Below the pieces are notes generated by a model, which worked only from the letters and a program-made list of their open reading frames with translations, made no database searches and was not told the origin of the DNA. A DNA stretch of 64,000 nucleotides, from contig NZ_JACHMI010000002.1 in assembly GCF_014207985.1 (NCBI RefSeq), positions 32,734 to 96,733 of the forward strand, in the 5' to 3' direction. Of this stretch, positions 14,856-23,594 are shown in pieces. Numbering within the stretch: the first letter of the stretch is position 1; each line of letters starts with the position of its first letter. This DNA comes from Nonomuraea rubra (GTDB lineage Bacteria > Actinomycetota > Actinomycetes > Streptosporangiales > Streptosporangiaceae). The translations under genes were made by a program, and so were the position numbers.

Positions 14856-15731
14856 TCAACCGGTAGGGGGAAACTCCTCATCGTCCTCTTGATTGCCACT
14901 GATCACTGTGATGTCCAGCTTCGTGCGCAGCCAGCAGGCGCCTCGATGGAAGACCCAGGCGGTAGGAACCGCGAGTAGAGCTGAACCCCACCCCTGTTCC
15001 ATCACAACGTCAATCAAGGCTGACAGGGTCACAGTACCGATGACCAGCCAGGTGCGGATCTCGGAGGAGAGTGCCCAGCAGGTGGCACGGATAAGCGGTT
15101 CCAGCGGGTGTGCGGCAGGGTTCGCCAAGGTGCGACGCAGCGCCCAGATGCGGCTGAGTTGGCGAAGCGCGTAGTAAATCTGCATGCTTCCGGTGGCCTT
15201 CGCCTTAGCAAGCTCGTGAAGCTCGCTAAGGATCTCTTCTCCGTAACGGCTTCGGTGCCTAGCGGGCAGAACGTGCATAGTGAGATTGACGATGGTGCTG
15301 GCCTTGCGAGCAACGGGACTCGTCTTGTCCCGTTGTCTCAGAGCGTCCAGGTGGGCCGCTGCGGATGCCCTCACTAGACTCCTGGTCTCGAATATGACCT
15401 CGGTAGCCAGATCCAAGGCTGCGATCAGCTCAAGGCGAGACGGCTCATAGGAAGACTCGAATGCGGCTTGCAGCTGATCGAGGACGGAGAGGCGCGTTTC
15501 CAAAATGTCGGAGGCGTGAATATCTGCCCTGGTAAGGGCGACATGAAGATCAAAATGATGATCGCTGATAGTCGACAGGGTCAGCCTGACTTCGGAATCG
15601 GTGCCACTCAGCGCGGGCTTGTGCTGAAGTACTTTTCGCAGGTGCACGATGGCGTCGGTCAGCTTGCCGAGGAGGGCGTGAGCATGGCCTAGGGCCTCGC
15701 TTCGCGAGGATTCTTCGGCGGTTTGGATCAC
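14856..15731 (-). CDS. Membrane protein paired with PadR regulator
   Basis: The product is 291 aa. It is mostly helical and polar to about residue 200, with the motif LPARHRSRYGEEILSELHEL (154-173), typical of actinomycete membrane proteins encoded beside PadR genes. Two hydrophobic segments lie at about 217-263 and the tail is acidic. It is ATGA-coupled to the PadR gene, so that repressor probably controls it. Substrate or partner is unknown. Confidence 0.65.
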   Translation of the reverse strand: MIQTAEESSRSEALGHAHALLGKLTDAIVHLRKVLQHKPALSGTDSEVRLTLSTISDHHFDLHVALTRADIHASDILETRLSVLDQLQAAFESSYEPSRLELIAALDLATEVIFETRSLVRASAAAHLDALRQRDKTSPVARKASTIVNLTMHVLPARHRSRYGEEILSELHELAKAKATGSMQIYYALRQLSRIWALRRTLANPAAHPLEPLIRATCWALSSEIRTWLVIGTVTLSALIDVVMEQGWGSALLAVPTAWVFHRGACWLRTKLDITVISGNQEDDEEFPPTG

Positions 15732-16069
15732 GCCGTTCCTCCGGACAATCCCCGGGAGAGGCCGGATAGACGGCTGCGCTTGGCTTCCGCATGAGCGAGC
15801 GATTGCCTTGCCTGCTCGATCCCGTCTCGCGTCAGGCGATAGTAGCGGCGCCGAGGTCGGCCCTGCTGATGGGGGTCTGTTTCTTCCCAGCGCGACTCCA
15901 GCCAGCCGAGGCCCTCGAAGCGGGCGAGAATGGGATGAATCGTCCCCGTGGGGAGACTAGCGGCGGCGCAAATCTCCAGACCATACATCTCTTGTGTGGG
16001 GTCTTCGAGCAGTGCTCGAAGCACGAGTTGCGTGGGCAGCGTCATGCGCGGCCTGGACTGCTCGTACAC
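15728..16069 (-). CDS. PadR-family transcriptional repressor
   Basis: The product is 113 aa from GTG 16069; ATG 16045 (MTLPTQLVLRALLEDP) is an equally likely start and matches usual PadR N-termini. The winged helix shows MYGLEICAAASLPTGTIHPILARFEGLGWLE and the wing GRPRRRYYRLT. PadR proteins bind palindromes near their own promoters, and a 9-bp-arm inverted repeat lies 9 bp upstream of the GTG. It should repress itself, the coupled membrane-protein gene, and possibly the divergent ParB-like gene. Confidence 0.85.
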   Translation of the reverse strand: MYEQSRPRMTLPTQLVLRALLEDPTQEMYGLEICAAASLPTGTIHPILARFEGLGWLESRWEETDPHQQGRPRRRYYRLTRDGIEQARQSLAHAEAKRSRLSGLSRGLSGGTA

Positions 16070-16077
16070 GGTCGTAT

Positions 16078-16098
16078 TCTACCTAGCCCCTAGGTAGA
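16078..16098. promoter_or_regulatory. Predicted PadR operator
   Basis: TCTACCTAG-CCC-CTAGGTAGA is a perfect inverted repeat with a 3-bp centre, placed between the divergent PadR and ParB-like genes. Confidence 0.7.
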
Positions 16099-16138
16099 GA
16101 ACGGCCAACCTCGCCATTTCCATCGAGCTGGAGGTGCT

Positions 16139-16768
16139 GTGCCCGCTATCGTGTCGCAGACCTATCGAATGGTCTCGGTCGCCGACCTCGAACCGCACCC
16201 CGACAACCCTCACCAGGGCGACGTGGACGTGATCGCCGAGTCGATCAAGAAGAACGGCTTCTACGGCACGGTCCTGGTCCAGAAGTCGCAGATGCGGATC
16301 ATCGCTGGTGAGCACCGCTGGCGCGGCGCGAAGGCCAACCACTTGCGGCAGGTGCCGGCCCTGATCATCGACGTTGACGACGACACCGCCACCCGGATCA
16401 TGCTCGCCGACAACCGGACCGCCGAGTTCGGCGCGTACGACGACCACGCCCTTGCCGACCTGCTGCACGGCCTGGACGACCTCGACGGCACCGGCTGGAC
16501 GGAGCAGGACCTCGACGACCTGGCCGACGCCATCGCCGCCGACAACGCGGTAGCCCTCGGCCCCGAACGCGCTCCGGTCCCGGGCGGTGGCCGCGCCGAC
16601 CAGGCCGGCGCCGACGACGAAGAAGAGCTGCCGGAACCGGGCGACGCTGAGACGCATACGCGGCCCGTTGTCTGGGGCGTCGTGGTCACCTGCGACAGCG
16701 AGGCCGAGCAGGTGCAGCTCCTCAACCAGCTCACGGGCCAGGGCTGGAACGTCCGCGCCCTGATGTAG
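16139..16768 (+). CDS. ParB/Srx-fold phage protein
   Basis: The product is 209 aa. Residues 10-95 are a ParB N-terminal-like domain: LEPHPDNPH, a GxxxP-like turn, the box IAGEHRWRGAK (55-65) and ADNRTAEFG (90-98). The ParB HTH and dimer domains are absent, so it is a phage-type ParB/Srx enzyme and not a partition protein. The middle is acidic and a small C-terminal beta-alpha domain (about 175-209) follows. GTG 16139 is preceded by GGAGGT. Together with the next gene it forms a two-gene cassette before the terminase. Confidence 0.75.
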   Translation: MPAIVSQTYRMVSVADLEPHPDNPHQGDVDVIAESIKKNGFYGTVLVQKSQMRIIAGEHRWRGAKANHLRQVPALIIDVDDDTATRIMLADNRTAEFGAYDDHALADLLHGLDDLDGTGWTEQDLDDLADAIAADNAVALGPERAPVPGGGRADQAGADDEEELPEPGDAETHTRPVVWGVVVTCDSEAEQVQLLNQLTGQGWNVRALM

Positions 16769-16797
16769 CCCCTGCTACCCCCTCGAAAGGTCGTGTT

Positions 16798-17883
16798 GTG
16801 CGAGCCGAGATCACCGTATCGGCACCGGTCCACAGGACTGCCCGAGTGCTGCAGCTCCAGGGCCTGTTCGACGTGCCCGTGGAGGAGCGGCTGAGCAACA
16901 CCTGGGCCATGGACCTGCCGATCGAGGACCAGCCGTGGAGCGTAGGGCTGATCGTCGGCCCCTCCGGGGCTGGCAAGACGACCATCGCGCGGCACCTGTG
17001 GCCCGACCACGTCACCGGCCCGCACACCTGGTCCGAGGACCGGTCGCTCGTGGACGACTTCCCGGCCGACATGTCCATCAAGGACATCGTGGCCCTGCTG
17101 GGCGCGGTCGGACTGTCCTCGCCGCCGGCCTGGCTCCGGCCGCACCGAACGCTGAGCACCGGGGAGGCGTTCCGCGCATCCATCGCACGGGCCCTGGCCG
17201 AGTCCGGCGACCTGGTCGTCATCGACGAGTTCACGTCGGTCGTGGACCGCCAGGTCGCGCGGGTCGCCAGCCACACGATCCAGAAGACCGTACGGCGCGG
17301 TGGCCGCCAGTTCGTCGCCGTGACCTGCCATTACGACGTGCTGGAGTGGCTGCAGCCGGATTGGGTGCTGGACGTCTCGACAGGCTCGTTCGAGTGGAGG
17401 TCGGTTCAACCCCGCCCCCAGCTCCAGCTCGAAATCCGGCCGGTCGATGGACAGCTCTGGCCTGTCTTCGCACGTCATCACTATCTGAGCTCGGACCTCC
17501 ACCGCTCCAGCAAGAAGTTCGCCGGGTTCATCAACGGTGAGCCGGTCGCGTTCCTGGCCTACCGGCACTTCCAGCACCCGGCGACGCGGAACCTGAAGAT
17601 GGAGCACCGGCTGGTGGTTCTGCCGGACTATCAGGGGCTCGGCATCGGGAGCCGCTTCTCCGAGTGGATGGGGCAGCGGCTGTACGAGCAGGGGTTCCGC
17701 TACCGGTCGGTGTCGTCACATCCGGCGCTGATCGCCTACCGAAGCGCGTCGCCGCGGTGGCGGATGATCCAGGGCCAGAAGAAGCTCGGCACCCGGTCCA
17801 AGCACCAGTGGATGCACGCGCAGACGCTCGACCCGCGCCGTCTCGGTGTCGTGTCGTTCGAGTACGTGGCACCGCGAATCTAG
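16798..17883 (+). CDS. ABC-type ATPase fused to GNAT domain (Mom-like candidate)
   Basis: The product is 361 aa. Residues 15-200 form an ABC-type ATPase: Walker A GPSGAGKTT (54-62), signature LSTGE (119-123), Walker B LVVIDEF (139-145) and switch His178. Residues 205-361 are GNAT-like, with HHYLSS (227-232), the acyl-CoA loop PDYQGLGIGSR (276-286), and HPALIAYRSASPRW. The phage Mu Mom DNA-modifying enzyme is a GNAT-fold protein, so DNA modification is possible, but protein or small-molecule acylation cannot be ruled out. It follows the ParB-like gene by 29 bp. Confidence 0.75.
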   Translation: MRAEITVSAPVHRTARVLQLQGLFDVPVEERLSNTWAMDLPIEDQPWSVGLIVGPSGAGKTTIARHLWPDHVTGPHTWSEDRSLVDDFPADMSIKDIVALLGAVGLSSPPAWLRPHRTLSTGEAFRASIARALAESGDLVVIDEFTSVVDRQVARVASHTIQKTVRRGGRQFVAVTCHYDVLEWLQPDWVLDVSTGSFEWRSVQPRPQLQLEIRPVDGQLWPVFARHHYLSSDLHRSSKKFAGFINGEPVAFLAYRHFQHPATRNLKMEHRLVVLPDYQGLGIGSRFSEWMGQRLYEQGFRYRSVSSHPALIAYRSASPRWRMIQGQKKLGTRSKHQWMHAQTLDPRRLGVVSFEYVAPRI

Positions 17884-18254
17884 GCGGCGAACGCCTTTGT
17901 CCACCCGGCCGGAGCTGGCCGTAGCCCCAGCGCCCCAGCCGCGGGCATTGGCGTGACGGCCGGTCGGGCGTCGGTGACCAGCCAGTGATTCACCCCGGCG
18001 CGGGCCCACAGCGAGCTGCTGTCCTGGCGGATGTCCACGAGGTTCACCGACCCGAGGATCATGCCGCGCAGCATCGGCCCGTCGAGGACGATCCCTAGTT
18101 GATCCATGAGCTCGAACCCCTCGGCGTCGATCTTGAGGCCCGAATGGATCAGGAGCCTGCCCCGATACGGCGTGCCCCAGCTCCGGTTCTCCACGTCCTT
18201 GATGCCCGCGACGAGCAACGCCGCCCATGGCTGCCGGACGGTCAGCATCCGCAC
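17880..18254 (-). CDS. ASCH-domain (PUA-like) protein
   Basis: The product is 124 aa. It opens with the ASCH signature LTVRQPWAALLVAGIKDVEN followed by RSWGTPYRGRLLIHSG. ASCH domains are PUA-like folds that bind RNA or modified nucleotides. It is encoded on the opposite strand, overlaps the GNAT fusion by 4 bp at the 3' end, and its start is 33 bp from the terminase small-subunit gene. A reader or hydrolase for modified nucleotides would fit the neighbouring candidate modification gene; this is inference. Confidence 0.75.
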   Translation of the reverse strand: MRMLTVRQPWAALLVAGIKDVENRSWGTPYRGRLLIHSGLKIDAEGFELMDQLGIVLDGPMLRGMILGSVNLVDIRQDSSSLWARAGVNHWLVTDARPAVTPMPAAGALGLRPAPAGWTKAFAA

Positions 18255-18286
18255 CCGAGAAGCGTAGTAGATCAGGAGCTGCCCTC

Positions 18287-18772
18287 ATGGTCGTCAGCAA
18301 GGCCCGTCAGGTCGAGATCTCCCAGCGGCGCTACCAGGCGGTCCAGATGCGGATCGCTGGAGTGTCGCCCACGGTCATCGCCGAGCGGCTGGGCTACTCG
18401 GGCGCGGCCTCGGTGTCGAAGGACATCGACAGGGCGCTGCAGAAGGCCGCCAAGCAGGAGCAGATGGCGAGCGAGCAGCTTCTCAAGCTGGAGATCGACC
18501 GGCTCGACCGCATCATGGCCTCGCTGTGGCCGAAGGTCGTCAAGGGCGAGGTTCAGGCCTGCGAGACGGCGCTGAAGTGCATCAACCGGCGGTCGGCTCT
18601 GCTGGGCCTGGACCTGATCAACAGGAACGGCATCGCGGACGGCGACATGGCGTCTCTGCTGGGCAACCTGCTGCTCCAGATCCAGCAACGGCACACCATC
18701 CCCGACCCCGACACGGACACCATCCTCGAGGCCGAGGTGATCGGTGAGATCGAGTCGGGGGACGGCCTGTGA
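18287..18772 (+). CDS. terS: Terminase small subunit
   Basis: The product is 161 aa. An N-terminal HTH (about 10-45, RYQAVQMRIAGVSPTVIAERLGYSGAASVSKDI) is followed by a helical oligomerisation region (about 50-115). This layout, and the GTGA overlap with the large subunit, identify it. It recognises viral DNA and regulates the large subunit during packaging. ATG 18287 has AGGAG 8 nt upstream. Confidence 0.82.
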   Translation: MVVSKARQVEISQRRYQAVQMRIAGVSPTVIAERLGYSGAASVSKDIDRALQKAAKQEQMASEQLLKLEIDRLDRIMASLWPKVVKGEVQACETALKCINRRSALLGLDLINRNGIADGDMASLLGNLLLQIQQRHTIPDPDTDTILEAEVIGEIESGDGL

Positions 18773-20055
18773 GCACGCCGGCGCCGACGCCGCTGAACCT
18801 GTCGCCCAAGCAGCTCCGGTCGATCGGCGAGTCCACAGCTCGCCTGAACATCTGGTCGGGCGCGATCCGGTCGGGCAAGACGATCGCCTCGCTGCTGCGG
18901 TGGGTTATGTACGTCGCGAACGCGCCGCGCGGGGGCTCGTTGGTGATCGTGGGCAAGACATCGGACACGATCGCCCGGAACGTCTTTGACGTGCTGCAAG
19001 ACCCGGCGATCACCGGCCCGATCGCGCGGCGGATCATCTACACCCGTGGCGCTCCCACGGCGAACATCCTCGGGCGACGCATTGAGATCATCTCGTCGAA
19101 CGACGCCCGGTCGGAGAACCGGCTGCGAGGCATGACCTGTGCTGGTGCTTACGTCGATGAGATCACGCTGATCGAGCGGGAGTTCTGGGACCAGCTCTTG
19201 GCCCGGCTCAGCGTCACGGGCGCCAAACTGTTCGGGACCACGAATCCCGATGCTCCGAACCACTGGTTGAAGCGCCAGTTCCTTGACCGCAAGTACGAGC
19301 TTGACCTGCGGCATTGGCACTTCAGGTTGGACGACAACACCGCGTTGGACCCGGCGTACGTCAAGGCGCTCAAGGCTGAGTACACCGGGCTCTGGTTCAA
19401 GAGATTCATCTTGGGCCAGTGGGTCATGGCCGAGGGCGCGATCTACGACATGTTCGACCCGGACCGGCACGTCGTGGACATCCTGCCGCCCATGGAGCGA
19501 TGGCTGGCCTGCGGCGTTGACTATGGCACCGTCAATCCGTTCGATGCCATCCTCATCGGCGTATCCACTCCGGACGACACTGGCCAGCGGCGCATCTATC
19601 TCGCCAGCGAGTTCCGCTGGGACTCCCGCGCCGAGCGGAAGCAACTCACCGACGCCGAGTACAGCCTGAAGCTCGGGGCGTGGCTGGACAACATCCCCGA
19701 CACCTACGGCCCCGGCACCCGCGGGGTACGGCCGCAGTGGGTCGTGGTGGATCCATCCGCCGCGTCGTTCATCACGCAACTCCAGCGCGACGGCTTCACC
19801 CCGACCATGGGCGACAACTCCGTCAACGACGGCATCCGCACCGTCAGCAATCTGCTCGGCGCTGACCACCTGCGGATCCACCGCTCGGTGTCCGGGTTCC
19901 TCGACGAGGTCGGCTCGTACGCGTGGGACGACAAGAAGGCCGAGAAAGGCGACGACGTGCCCGTGAAGGTGGATGACCACGCGTTGGACGCTGTCCGGTA
20001 CGGCCTGCACACCACGCAAGCGGCCTGGCTGCCGCTGCTGCAGCCGGTCTACTGA
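18769..20055 (+). CDS. terL: Terminase large subunit
   Basis: The product is 428 aa. The packaging ATPase has Walker A SGAIRSGKT (30-38) and Walker B GAYVDEI (126-132). The nuclease half has the acidic residues of the RNase H-like fold: VDYGTVNPF with Asp251, VVVDPSA near 325, and DDHALDAVRYG near 405. It resembles PBSX/phage-type large terminases. It drives genome packaging into the prohead through the portal. The full-length, intact motifs suggest an active enzyme. Confidence 0.93.
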   Translation: MSTPAPTPLNLSPKQLRSIGESTARLNIWSGAIRSGKTIASLLRWVMYVANAPRGGSLVIVGKTSDTIARNVFDVLQDPAITGPIARRIIYTRGAPTANILGRRIEIISSNDARSENRLRGMTCAGAYVDEITLIEREFWDQLLARLSVTGAKLFGTTNPDAPNHWLKRQFLDRKYELDLRHWHFRLDDNTALDPAYVKALKAEYTGLWFKRFILGQWVMAEGAIYDMFDPDRHVVDILPPMERWLACGVDYGTVNPFDAILIGVSTPDDTGQRRIYLASEFRWDSRAERKQLTDAEYSLKLGAWLDNIPDTYGPGTRGVRPQWVVVDPSAASFITQLQRDGFTPTMGDNSVNDGIRTVSNLLGADHLRIHRSVSGFLDEVGSYAWDDKKAEKGDDVPVKVDDHALDAVRYGLHTTQAAWLPLLQPVY

Positions 20056-20259
20056 CCATGAACGCGCACCCCCGTTCTGTGGCGGGCTGAGGGGTGCGTT
20101 GCTCCGCACGTCCACCCGCGTGTGTCGAGCACCTGGCGCGGTCCCGGTCCCGTAGTTGAGGGGCTACCAGGCTGGGGCCGCGCCTACGCCACACCGTGTG
20201 TTTCACCACGTCAGGGCCATCCGCACCGGGTGGCCCTTCTGCATGTCCGGGAGGGCATC
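20056..20259. other. Intergenic hairpins after terminase
   Basis: The region contains an imperfect hairpin CGCACCCC...GGGGTGCG (about 20065-20098), GTAG-TTGAGGG-GCTAC, and AGGGCCA...TGGCCCT (20213-20237), the last just before the next ribosome-binding site. These may be a partial terminator or structured leader separating packaging from structural genes. No gene is supported. Confidence 0.4.
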
Positions 20260-20811
20260 ATGCGGGAGACCGCGCGACTGACCGAGGGAAGCCACCTGGC
20301 GGCCGGCCTGGGCCGCCACGACACCGCGCGGTGGCGCTGCACCTGGCGACTGGAGAAGTTCCACGGCGACGACACCGGCCCGGACGCCGTGCCGTTCGAG
20401 GTGATCGAGCGTGAGGGCAACGCGCTGATGTACGGCGGGGTGTCCGCGCTGTGGCACCGTCTCACCGGCGGCAGCGCGGTGGCCGCGTTCGACGCGACCA
20501 ACGCGAGGATCGGTGTGGGCGACGGCACCGCCGCGGCGGACCCGCTGCAGACCGACCTGCAGGGCCCGAACAAGGTCCGCAAGGGCATGGACGCCGGCTA
20601 CCCGCAGCACACGGACAGCACCGGCGCCGCCGCCAACACGGTCACCTTCAGGGCGACGTTCTCCACGGCCGAAGCGAACTTCGCCTGGGCCGAGTGGGGC
20701 GTGTTCAACGGCGCGTCCGGCGGGCGGATGCTCAACCGCAAGGTGGAGGCCCTCGGCACGAAGACGTCCGCCGCGTCCTGGGTGTTCACGGTGCAGCTCT
20801 CCCTGACCTGA
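20260..20811 (+). CDS. Phage structural protein (unknown role)
   Basis: The product is 183 aa. ATG 20260 is chosen because GGGAGGG precedes it and longer starts run through the hairpin leader. The sequence is soluble and beta-rich, with a Gly/Ala-rich middle (NARIGVGDGTAAADPLQTDLQGP) typical of tail or neck structural proteins in actinophages. It lies between terminase and the repeat protein. The exact virion location is unknown. Confidence 0.65.
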   Translation: MRETARLTEGSHLAAGLGRHDTARWRCTWRLEKFHGDDTGPDAVPFEVIEREGNALMYGGVSALWHRLTGGSAVAAFDATNARIGVGDGTAAADPLQTDLQGPNKVRKGMDAGYPQHTDSTGAAANTVTFRATFSTAEANFAWAEWGVFNGASGGRMLNRKVEALGTKTSAASWVFTVQLSLT

Positions 20812-20843
20812 GCCACGCGACTGCCTGACGGGGAGGGGGCGCG

Positions 20844-22835
20844 GTGGCGACCATCCTGGAGGACTTCGAGGACGACACCTTCGCCCTCACCATCGAGGGC
20901 GATTGGGCGCGGGACAACGAGTTCGCTGCCCTCGGCACGTCGTGGTCTTTGAAAAGCGCCGACATCGGCGGAGAAGCCACGACGGAGGTCGTTGTCACCG
21001 TCCCGGGTGGGGCGACATCCCTGAGCTTCTACTACAAGGTGTCGTCCGAGCTCGACTACGACGAGTTCCACGTCTTGATCGACGACGTGGAAGTGCTCCT
21101 CAACTCCGGCGAGGTGGACTGGACTGAGGCCACGTTCACCCTGACCGGCGCGTCGCAGGTGACCTTCCTCTACACCAAGGACGACTCGGTAGACAGAGGG
21201 CGGGACGCTGCCTGGATCGACCAAATCCAGTTCACTGTCCCCGGCGAGACCAAGAGCGCCACCGACATCGGCGCGGTGCTGACCGAGACGGCTGCGGTCG
21301 CCCACGTGCCGGAGGTCGCCAAGGCCAGCAGTGACAGCGGGCGTTTGGTCGAGGCGCGCTGGGTGGGTGAGCCGCCAGCGGCCGGTACACCGCCGACGAT
21401 CCGCTCAACCTCAACGGGCACGTCGGGCTCGTCGAGCTACAACGTCACTGCGCCGGCCGGGGTCGCAGCGAATGATGTGCTGATCGGGATCCAAGCGGCG
21501 GACCGGGGGTCCACCGCAAACATGACGACCCCGAGCGGCGGCAGCGCGTGGCAACCGCTGGACTCGCTGGACGGGACCAGCGAACTCGGCGTCATTCAGG
21601 CGATCCGAGTGTGGTGGAAGCGTGCGGGGTCGTCCGAACCGACCGCGTACGTCTTCTCCCAGGGCAGTGGCTCGGACGGCACCTGCCTGATCGTGGCCAT
21701 CAAGGACGCATCGCTGACGGCGACACCCAAGATCGTCCGCTCGACGGACGGCACCGGGCTGAACATCACAACGCCAGGCATCACCCCGGACTCGGGAAGC
21801 AACGTTGAGGTCCGGCTGGTTGCGGCCTACGCGCTCGGCGCTGCCATGACCTTCACGACGCCGAATGGGCTGACACCGCTGACTCGCGTCCAGTCGCGGA
21901 CCTACACCGTCTTGGCGGCGGCGGCTCGTGCGCTGCAGTCGAACGCGGCCACGTCGCCTGCTGACTTCGTGGCTTCGGTAGATGCGGTGGAGTGGCGGGC
22001 CGGCTACACCCTGGCCATCGCTCCGGCTGTCACCGGGCCTCCGCAGGTGACCAAGTCAGCGGCCGATGCGGGAGTGGTGGCGGAGTCGTCTGCGGTCACC
22101 GTCCTGCCGGACGGCATTCCCAAGGCGGCCAGCGACACCGGAACCCTGGCCGAGATGGCAGTGGCCACGGCCGGCATCACCTCGTTGGACGCGGCGACGC
22201 TGGCAGAAGCCGCCGTTCTTGCCACCGAGCAGGCCGGTGCTGATCAAGCGTCGCTGATCGAGTCGTCGATGCTGACGGTCGGCTGGTCCGGCACGGACCA
22301 AGCAGTATCAGCTGAAACTGCCCAGGTGGACGTCCAGGTGACGACCAGCGACAGCGGCACGCTGGCCGAGTCGGTAGCCATCGCCGAGACGATCGGCCCG
22401 ATCTCCAGCGACCACGCAGTGCTGAACGAAGCTGCCGCGCTGGCGGTAGGGACGACAGCCGAGGACACCGGCGCGCTGACCGAGGTCTCAGACGTTGCCG
22501 TCCTCAAGCAGGCCAGCGACTTCGCGCAGCTCGTCGAGTCGGTCGAGGTGGGCCTGACATCGGCCGACAGCGCAACGCTCGTCGAGACGATGCAGGGCGC
22601 AGCGGGCATCGCTGCCAGCGACAGCGCCGTCATCGACGACGAGGCCGTGGTCGAGGCGCCGCGTGCCGCAACGGACTCGGCAGCTCTCGTTGAGACGGCC
22701 ACGGTGACAAGCCTGGGCCGGGATATCACCGGGCTTGGCCCGATCTACCGCCGCTGGTCGGCGGGTTCCCCGTACCGCAGGTACACCGCTGGTGAGCCGC
22801 GCCGCGACTGGGGCGCGGGCTCACCGCGAACGTAG
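20844..22835 (+). CDS. Large repeat-containing virion surface protein
   Basis: The product is 663 aa. Residues 1-135 form a beta-rich jelly-roll-like domain (FYYKVSSELDYDEFHVLIDDVEVLL). A second beta domain lies at about 180-400. From about 400 to 635 there are roughly eleven degenerate repeats of about 20-25 residues built on [A/S]-D-x-[A/G]-x-L-x-E-x-x-x-V (for example SDSGTLAESVAI), with one or two more at 135-175. The C-terminus is Arg/Tyr-rich. It is probably a head fibre or surface decoration protein; its place between terminase and portal is unusual for such a gene. Confidence 0.6.
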   Translation: MATILEDFEDDTFALTIEGDWARDNEFAALGTSWSLKSADIGGEATTEVVVTVPGGATSLSFYYKVSSELDYDEFHVLIDDVEVLLNSGEVDWTEATFTLTGASQVTFLYTKDDSVDRGRDAAWIDQIQFTVPGETKSATDIGAVLTETAAVAHVPEVAKASSDSGRLVEARWVGEPPAAGTPPTIRSTSTGTSGSSSYNVTAPAGVAANDVLIGIQAADRGSTANMTTPSGGSAWQPLDSLDGTSELGVIQAIRVWWKRAGSSEPTAYVFSQGSGSDGTCLIVAIKDASLTATPKIVRSTDGTGLNITTPGITPDSGSNVEVRLVAAYALGAAMTFTTPNGLTPLTRVQSRTYTVLAAAARALQSNAATSPADFVASVDAVEWRAGYTLAIAPAVTGPPQVTKSAADAGVVAESSAVTVLPDGIPKAASDTGTLAEMAVATAGITSLDAATLAEAAVLATEQAGADQASLIESSMLTVGWSGTDQAVSAETAQVDVQVTTSDSGTLAESVAIAETIGPISSDHAVLNEAAALAVGTTAEDTGALTEVSDVAVLKQASDFAQLVESVEVGLTSADSATLVETMQGAAGIAASDSAVIDDEAVVEAPRAATDSAALVETATVTSLGRDITGLGPIYRRWSAGSPYRRYTAGEPRRDWGAGSPRT

Positions 22836-22848
22836 GGAGGACCGCCCC

Positions 22849-23145
22849 ATGGAACCAATTTCCTCCCTTAGTCGGGAGTTCCTGTACATCCCCGTCAAGG
22901 GCCCGTCCGGCGGTGAAGGCGTCGAAGTCGCCTTCACCAAGGAGGACGGCAAGCCAGCCGAGACGGACTGGCACGCCGCGATGTGGGACAACCACAGCGC
23001 CGCCGGGGCTGACGCGAAGATCCTCGTCGGCCCCGGCGGTGACGGCGCGGTCGAGCTGCCTGAAGGCACCTACCGGGCGTGGGTCCGGGTGTCCGCCCTC
23101 GTCGAACAGCCAGTCCTACCCGGCGGCCTTGTCCCCGTCATCTGA
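22849..23145 (+). CDS. Small virion-associated protein (unknown)
   Basis: The product is 98 aa and acidic, with an Ig-like or beta-sandwich appearance (EGVEVAFTKEDGKPAETDWHAA; GTYRAWVRVSA). It follows the repeat protein by 13 bp with GGGAGGA before ATG 22849. It may be a fibre partner or decoration protein. No family is recognised. Confidence 0.6.
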   Translation: MEPISSLSREFLYIPVKGPSGGEGVEVAFTKEDGKPAETDWHAAMWDNHSAAGADAKILVGPGGDGAVELPEGTYRAWVRVSALVEQPVLPGGLVPVI

Positions 23146-23154
23146 GGAGACCCC

Positions 23155-23418
23155 ATGCTTCGCAACCCAGCCACCGGCGACATTGTCCGCTACCGAGGCA
23201 AGCAGGGCCTCCACGCCGTGCGCGCCGCGATCGTTACGGCGGACACGATGACGCTCGACCCCGAGGGCGTCAGGATCGGTGCGCTGCCGCCGCTGGACGA
23301 CGCATCCCACGTCCACCTGTGGGTGTTCACGCCCGGTCAGGTGGGCGGATTCCACGAGTACAACGTCGCGCCAGGCGACGCGCCAGGCACCTGGCACTGG
23401 CCGGTGACGGCCGGATGA
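23155..23418 (+). CDS. Small unknown protein in structural operon
   Basis: The 87-aa product looks beta-rich (GDIVRYRGKQGLHAVRAAIVTADTM; HVHLWVFTPG) and ends coupled by ATGA to the next gene. Its short length and position suggest a structural accessory; nothing more specific is visible. Confidence 0.6.
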   Translation: MLRNPATGDIVRYRGKQGLHAVRAAIVTADTMTLDPEGVRIGALPPLDDASHVHLWVFTPGQVGGFHEYNVAPGDAPGTWHWPVTAG

Positions 23419-23579
23419 CCAGTCAGACGATCACCTGGCGACAAGCCGCGGCCCACGCCGCCGCAGTCCTGGAGCGCGCCGACTGCGAGCCCAACCCGGA
23501 CATGGTCGAGGCCAAGGTCTCTATCGCGGAGGGCTGGACCAGCCTGGCCCTCGCCCTGTCGGAGATCGAACAGACATGA
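23415..23579 (+). CDS. 54-aa helical protein upstream of portal
   Basis: ATG 23415 overlaps the previous stop. The protein is helical and polar (WRQAAAHAAAVLERADCEPN ... AEGWTSLALALSEIEQ). It has a stable coupled start and lies 15 bp before the portal gene. Its function is unknown. Confidence 0.6.
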   Translation: MTSQTITWRQAAAHAAAVLERADCEPNPDMVEAKVSIAEGWTSLALALSEIEQT

Positions 23580-23594
23580 ACAGGAGGGTGGCTG

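Noticed and set aside
16139..16768. Plasmid partition ParB with parS sites being the dispersed palindromes
   Set aside because: The protein has the N-terminal ParB/Srx domain only, without the HTH that binds parS, and no ParA is encoded nearby. A link to the palindromes remains untested rather than supported.
20140..20200. tRNA-like fold (GTAGTTGAGGGGCTACC...)
   Set aside because: No T-arm GTTCGA sequence, no acceptor stem pairing and no anticodon loop could be built.
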